A stretch of DNA of 8,724 bases from CAZCWX01 sp964502465 (GTDB taxonomy: Bacteria > Desulfobacterota > Binatia > Bin18), in contig CAZCWX010000445.1 in assembly GCA_964502465.1 (NCBI GenBank), positions 1 through 8,724 of the forward strand. The letters run 5' to 3'. The notes below the pieces were generated by a model. The model saw nothing but the letters and a program-made list of their open reading frames with translations, was not told where the DNA came from and did no database searches. Positions 6,155 to 8,724 of the stretch are shown here, piece after piece; position 1 is the stretch's first letter, and the number at the start of each line of letters is the position of its first letter. A program made the translations under genes and the position numbers.

Positions 6155-6736
6155 ATGCTCCGGCGCCTCTATGACTGGGTTCTTCACTGGGCTGATCATC
6201 CCTATGGGGCATACGCCTTGTTTGTGATCGCGTTTGCGGAATCCTCGTTTTTCCCCATCCCACCAGATGTTCTGCTGATTGCACTCTCCCTGGGAAAACC
6301 CCAAGCTGCCTATCGCTTTGCTTTGATTTGCTCGATTGGTTCCGTACTAGGCGGAGCTGCGGGTTATCTGATTGGCTGGCAACTAATGGCAGCAGTTGGG
6401 ATGCCGATCCTCGAGCTCTATAACGCGGTCGACAAATTTACGGAAGTACAAGAAGCATTTCTCCATTATGGGGGTTGGGCTGTGGCGATCGCTGGATTCA
6501 CACCGATTCCCTATAAAGTCTTTACTATTGCATCGGGTGCTGCTCACCTTTCTTTTGGAACCTTTCTCGTTGCCTCGCTTGTCAGTCGTTCGGCTCGCTT
6601 TTATTTAGTGAGCGGCCTGATTTATTATTTTGGCCCAACAATCCGAATGTTTATTGACAAATACTTCAATATCCTAACAATAGTCTTTACGGTGTTGTTG
6701 CTCCTGGGGTTTGTGGTGATTGGATGGTTTGGCTAA
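6155..6736 (+). CDS. DedA/YqaA-family inner-membrane protein
   Basis: This 193-aa integral membrane protein belongs to the DedA (SNARE-associated, VTT) superfamily, YqaA-like branch. Members are thought to act in flipping of undecaprenyl phosphate or phospholipids; that role has been shown only for some and is not assigned here. Visible features are the acidic ESSFFPIPPDVL (29-40), where Glu29 sits in the first half of the re-entrant hairpin; a glycine-rich helix GSVLGGAAGYLIG (62-74); FTPIPYKVFTIASGA (115-129), which mirrors the first hairpin; and SRSARFYL (144-151) with two conserved arginines. Hydrophobic stretches lie at about 20-45, 55-80, 105-130, 135-160 and 172-192. The ATG follows the cysE stop with no gap, and the upstream run inside cysE has only a weak ribosome-binding site, so it is probably coupled to cysE. 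The M23 lipoprotein gene follows 12 nt later; a DedA/YqaA gene beside an nlpD-like gene is a recurring pair in deltaproteobacteria. Confidence 0.88.
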   Translation: MLRRLYDWVLHWADHPYGAYALFVIAFAESSFFPIPPDVLLIALSLGKPQAAYRFALICSIGSVLGGAAGYLIGWQLMAAVGMPILELYNAVDKFTEVQEAFLHYGGWAVAIAGFTPIPYKVFTIASGAAHLSFGTFLVASLVSRSARFYLVSGLIYYFGPTIRMFIDKYFNILTIVFTVLLLLGFVVIGWFG

Positions 6737-6743
6737 GGAGGAG
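6735..6743 (+). promoter_or_regulatory. Strong Shine-Dalgarno deciding the start of the LysM/M23 gene
   Basis: AAGGAGGAG overlaps the TAA stop (6734-6736) of the upstream dedA-type gene. Two GTG codons follow, at 6746 and 6749. Measured from the AGGAGG core (6736-6741), the gaps are 4 and 7 nt, so the second GTG is better placed. The choice changes the protein by a single residue. Confidence 0.75.
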
Positions 6744-6748
6744 CGGTG

Positions 6749-7486
6749 GTGCGGTGGAGCAGAGGAAGAATCGCGTTGAGTATCTTCCTCTTGGTGTGTG
6801 GAGGCATAACGGCCTGTGCCCGTGGCCTGTATCATCAGGTACGACCGGGAGAATCTCTCTCTGTCATCGGTCAGCGTTATGGTGTGTCCTATCAGGAGAT
6901 CGCCCGCCTCAATAACATTCGTGACCCGAATAGAATAGAAATTGGTCAACAATTACGTATTCCTCGTTCCGCGCGCGTGCGACCTGCCCCATCAGCTTCT
7001 TCCCGTCGCCAGATGGCTGCAGTTCCCTCCCCACGGCAGCGGGAAAAACCTCGTTCCTTTCCTCGTGAGGAAGCAACACCAAGAAACGACGGGATCTTCA
7101 GTTGGCCGCTCGAAGGGACCGTGACCTCCGGCTTTGGCCCGCGTAACCGGAGTTTTCACGATGGGATCGACATTGCTGCACCGATTGGAACGCCGATTCT
7201 TGCGGCTGCAGATGGGCAGGTGATCTTCAGAGACGAACTGCGTGGCTATGGCAATGTAGTCATCATCCGCCATGGTACCCAATATGTTACCATCTATGCG
7301 CATACGCGGGTGAACTTGGTCAAAGAGGGACAGGTCGTGCGCCGAGGGCAGCGTATCGCCGAAGTTGGACAGACTGGACGAACCACTGGACCAAGCCTAC
7401 ACTTCGAGGTTCGCAAGGATAATCTTGCCCAAGACCCATTACGATACTTACCGCAAGACCGCCGGACTGTGCGAGAAAGTCATTAG
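6749..7486 (+). CDS. nlpD: LysM and M23 (LytM) domain lipoprotein, NlpD-like
   Basis: This 245-aa envelope protein probably hydrolyses peptidoglycan or activates an amidase at the division site, as NlpD does in E. coli. A short basic N-terminus and hydrophobic stretch end in the lipobox ITAC (Cys23), so it should be a lipoprotein; residue +2 is Ala, not Asp, which favours the outer membrane. One LysM domain (about 28-72: VRPGESLSVIG, LNNIRDPNRI, GQQLRIP) binds glycan strands. A Pro/Arg/Ser-rich linker (73-115) leads to the M23 domain (116-236). The Zn ligands His137, Asp141 (FHDGIDI) and His218 (SLHFEVR) and the YAH His185 are present. The first His of the usual HxH motif is Ser216, so the catalytic base is missing. 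E. coli NlpD is also degenerate at that site. The start is GTG 6749, or possibly GTG 6746. The gene sits 9 nt before apt. The symbol reflects domain similarity. Confidence 0.88.
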   Translation: MRWSRGRIALSIFLLVCGGITACARGLYHQVRPGESLSVIGQRYGVSYQEIARLNNIRDPNRIEIGQQLRIPRSARVRPAPSASSRRQMAAVPSPRQREKPRSFPREEATPRNDGIFSWPLEGTVTSGFGPRNRSFHDGIDIAAPIGTPILAAADGQVIFRDELRGYGNVVIIRHGTQYVTIYAHTRVNLVKEGQVVRRGQRIAEVGQTGRTTGPSLHFEVRKDNLAQDPLRYLPQDRRTVRESH

Positions 7487-7495
7487 GAGGATGGT

Positions 7496-8017
7496 ATGCT
7501 CGACCTCAAAGGACTGATCCGTGATGTTCCTGATTTTCCTAAGGCTGGTATAGTCTTTCGTGACATTACTCCTTTGTTGGCAAATGGTCCGGCCTGGCGT
7601 GAGACGGTAAACTACATTGCTGAACGTTATCGCCATCGTATCGATGTGGTCCTTGGGGTGGAATCGCGGGGGTTTCTGATTGGCTCTGCGGTTGCCTATG
7701 CCATAGGTTGCGGCATAGCCGTGGTGCGCAAGCCGGGAAAACTCCCAGCTGCAACCTTCCAGACGAGCTATGCGCTCGAATACGGTACTGACACATTAGA
7801 GATTCACCAGGATGCTTTTGTTCCGGGAAGCCGCATCTTGGTTGTGGATGATCTCTTGGCTACAGGTGGGACCGCACAAGCAGCGCTCTCCCTGGTGCAA
7901 CAACTCCGTGGCGAAGTGGTAGAGGCAGCCTTCATCATCGAGTTAACGTTTCTTGGTGGACGCCAGCGGATTGCCCCCTGTGAGGTTTTCTCGCTGATTC
8001 AGTACGATAGTGAGTGA
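7496..8017 (+). CDS. apt: Adenine phosphoribosyltransferase
   Basis: Apt converts adenine and PRPP to AMP plus pyrophosphate (purine salvage, cytoplasm). The 173-aa product has the family's standard length and order: LIRDVPDFPKAGIVFRDITPL (7-27, N-terminal hood), VESRGF (55-60), RKPGKLPA (78-85), EYGTDTLEIH (95-104) and the PRPP-binding loop VVDDLLATGGTA (116-127). The C-terminal IIELTFLGGRQRI (147-159) is also as expected. The ATG at 7496 has a perfect AGGAGG (7485-7490) 5 nt upstream, overlapping the stop codon of the M23 gene, so the two are co-transcribed and probably coupled. No functional link to the envelope genes is evident. An 87-bp gap follows before the next gene, and this is probably the last gene of the transcription unit, although no clear intrinsic terminator is visible. 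Confidence 0.96.
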   Translation: MLDLKGLIRDVPDFPKAGIVFRDITPLLANGPAWRETVNYIAERYRHRIDVVLGVESRGFLIGSAVAYAIGCGIAVVRKPGKLPAATFQTSYALEYGTDTLEIHQDAFVPGSRILVVDDLLATGGTAQAALSLVQQLRGEVVEAAFIIELTFLGGRQRIAPCEVFSLIQYDSE

Positions 8018-8091
8018 ACATCGAAGAGTGCGGATTTCAGATTGCCGCTATAGTAAGCGATTTTCCTGTTTCTCTCCGCTTTGTTCAGCCG

Positions 8092-8105
8092 TATAATACC
8101 CGACA
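8092..8105 (+). promoter_or_regulatory. Probable promoter -10 element of a leaderless archease-rtcB transcript
   Basis: A perfect TATAAT lies at 8092-8097 in the 87-bp gap between apt and the archease gene. Transcription would be expected to start about 7 nt downstream, at 8103-8105, which is the ATG itself. The -35 region at 17-bp spacing (TTTCTC, 8069-8074) is poor, and there is no extended -10 TG. The adjoining start codon lacks any Shine-Dalgarno sequence, in agreement with a leaderless mRNA. The hexamer is plain; its use as a promoter is inferred. Confidence 0.5.
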
Positions 8106-8527
8106 TGGCTGAGCCGTTATTTCGCGAGATCGAACATACTGCTGACCTTGGTATTGAGGTTGAGGCCGACACGCCGCAGGAACTGTTTCGCCGTGCTGGC
8201 TTGGCGCTTTTCTCTCTCATGGTCAGTCTGGACAACGTTGAGGCCCGTGAAGAGCGGGAAGAGACAATAGAGGCTGAGGGCTGGGACGACCTCCTGCATG
8301 ATTGGCTCTCATCCTTACTTTGCCAGTTTTTACAAGATGGCTTTATTGCGGCAGCCATTACGATTGATAAGATTGACTCGGCCCACGTTCATGCCCGGCT
8401 CGCCGGTGAGAAACTGGATTACAACCGCCACGCCTTCGAGACCGAGATTAAAGCGGTCACGTATCACCAGCTTTCCGTTCAGTGTGAAAATGGCCATTGG
8501 CGGGCACGGGTGATTTTCGACGTATGA
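8105..8527 (+). CDS. Archease, activator of RNA ligase RtcB
   Basis: Archease is a small metal-binding protein that speeds guanylation and multiple turnover of the RNA ligase RtcB. The 140-aa product covers the whole archease fold: FREIEHTADLGIEVEA (6-21) with the conserved EHTAD (10-14), a helical region with LLHDWLSSLLCQFL (63-76), EIKAVTYHQLSV (114-125) and the terminal VIFDV (136-140). Asp14 and Asp139 correspond to the conserved metal-site aspartates known from archaeal and human archease. The frame is open upstream to a TTG at 8081, but the ATG at 8105 gives the standard N-terminus (MAEPLFREIEHTAD) and lies just behind a TATAAT. There is no ribosome-binding site, so translation may be leaderless. 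The partner gene rtcB starts 7 nt downstream, which strongly supports the assignment. Confidence 0.95.
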   Translation: MAEPLFREIEHTADLGIEVEADTPQELFRRAGLALFSLMVSLDNVEAREEREETIEAEGWDDLLHDWLSSLLCQFLQDGFIAAAITIDKIDSAHVHARLAGEKLDYNRHAFETEIKAVTYHQLSVQCENGHWRARVIFDV

Positions 8528-8534
8528 GGATTCT

Positions 8535-8724
8535 ATGGGACAGATACAGATTCGACAAATTACCGATTATTTGTGGGAGATTCCGAAACAGGGAGGCATG
8601 CGTGTGCCTGGCCGCGTGTATGCAACCCGTGAATTGATGGCAGATATCCAGAAAGATGCGGCCCTGGAACAAGTCGCGAATGTCGCCCATCTCCCTGGTA
8701 TCGTTGGCTACTCGCTCGCTATGC
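8535..8724 (+). CDS. rtcB: RNA-splicing ligase RtcB, N-terminal fragment (3' end outside window)
   Basis: RtcB joins RNA 2',3'-cyclic phosphate or 3'-phosphate ends to 5'-OH ends using GTP and Mn2+, in tRNA splicing or RNA repair. Only the first 63 codons are in the window and no stop is reached. The fragment begins MGQIQIRQITDYLWEIPK, then has GGMRVPGRVYATREL (20-34) and QVANVAHLPGIVGYSLAM (46-63). These match the conserved start of RtcB, in which the next residues would be the PDIHxGYGFPIGG metal-site segment. The active-site Cys, His and Asn residues lie beyond the window. The ATG at 8535 has GAGG (8526-8529) 5 nt upstream and lies 7 nt after archease, so the pair should form one operon. 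Archease next to rtcB is a well-known arrangement in bacteria and archaea. Confidence 0.93.
   Translation, partial: MGQIQIRQITDYLWEIPKQGGMRVPGRVYATRELMADIQKDAALEQVANVAHLPGIVGYSLAM

Noticed and set aside
8029..8066. Intrinsic terminator after apt
   Set aside because: The only visible pairing is a 4-bp GCGG/CCGC stem with a loop of about 11 nt and no proper T-run directly after it, so it is too weak to call.
8081..8104. TTG start at 8081 for archease
   Set aside because: It would translate through the TATAAT and add eight residues not seen in the family; no ribosome-binding site precedes it.

Overview
The window comes from a Gram-negative bacterium of moderate GC (mid-50s by eye) and reads as ordinary core chromosome. 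All ten genes lie on the plus strand and are tightly packed. The order glmM - nnr - tsaE - lysC - cimA - cysE recalls Deltaproteobacteria (Desulfobacterota) and related uncultured lineages. A lipoprotein signal on a LysM/M23 protein supports an outer membrane. The lineage is inferred from synteny and protein flavour; no ribosomal marker is present.

Layout. 1-361 is the 3' end of glmM (phosphoglucosamine mutase). 416-1999 is nnr, the two-domain NAD(P)HX epimerase/dehydratase. 1989-2477 is tsaE, which overlaps nnr. 2517-3728 is lysC (aspartokinase). 3739-5361 is cimA ((R)-citramalate synthase). 5417-6154 is cysE (serine O-acetyltransferase). 6155-6736 is a DedA/YqaA-type membrane protein. 6749-7486 is a LysM + M23 lipoprotein resembling NlpD. 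7496-8017 is apt (adenine phosphoribosyltransferase). After an 87-bp gap with a likely promoter, 8105-8527 is archease and 8535 to the window end is the start of rtcB. Gaps from glmM to apt run from an 11-bp overlap to 55 bp, so these genes are probably one long operon or a few overlapping ones; archease-rtcB is a separate unit.

How the genes fit together. lysC opens the aspartate family (lysine, threonine, methionine). cimA opens the threonine-independent isoleucine route from pyruvate and acetyl-CoA. cysE commits serine to cysteine. glmM makes an amino-sugar precursor for peptidoglycan and LPS, and the M23 lipoprotein probably works on, or regulates work on, the peptidoglycan. nnr repairs hydrated NAD(P)H, tsaE serves the t6A tRNA modification, apt salvages adenine, and archease/RtcB ligate RNA.

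The most unusual DNA is a small inverted-repeat element (5307-5410) built wholly from 7-bp units. Its left arm codes for the last residues of CimA, and its right arm ends 6 nt before the cysE start, where no Shine-Dalgarno sequence can be seen. Other points worth a look are a well-formed internal start in lysC, a missing catalytic His in the M23 protein, and an apparently leaderless archease-rtcB transcript. No mobile element with a transposase, no CRISPR array, no RNA gene and no clearly new multi-gene system was found.
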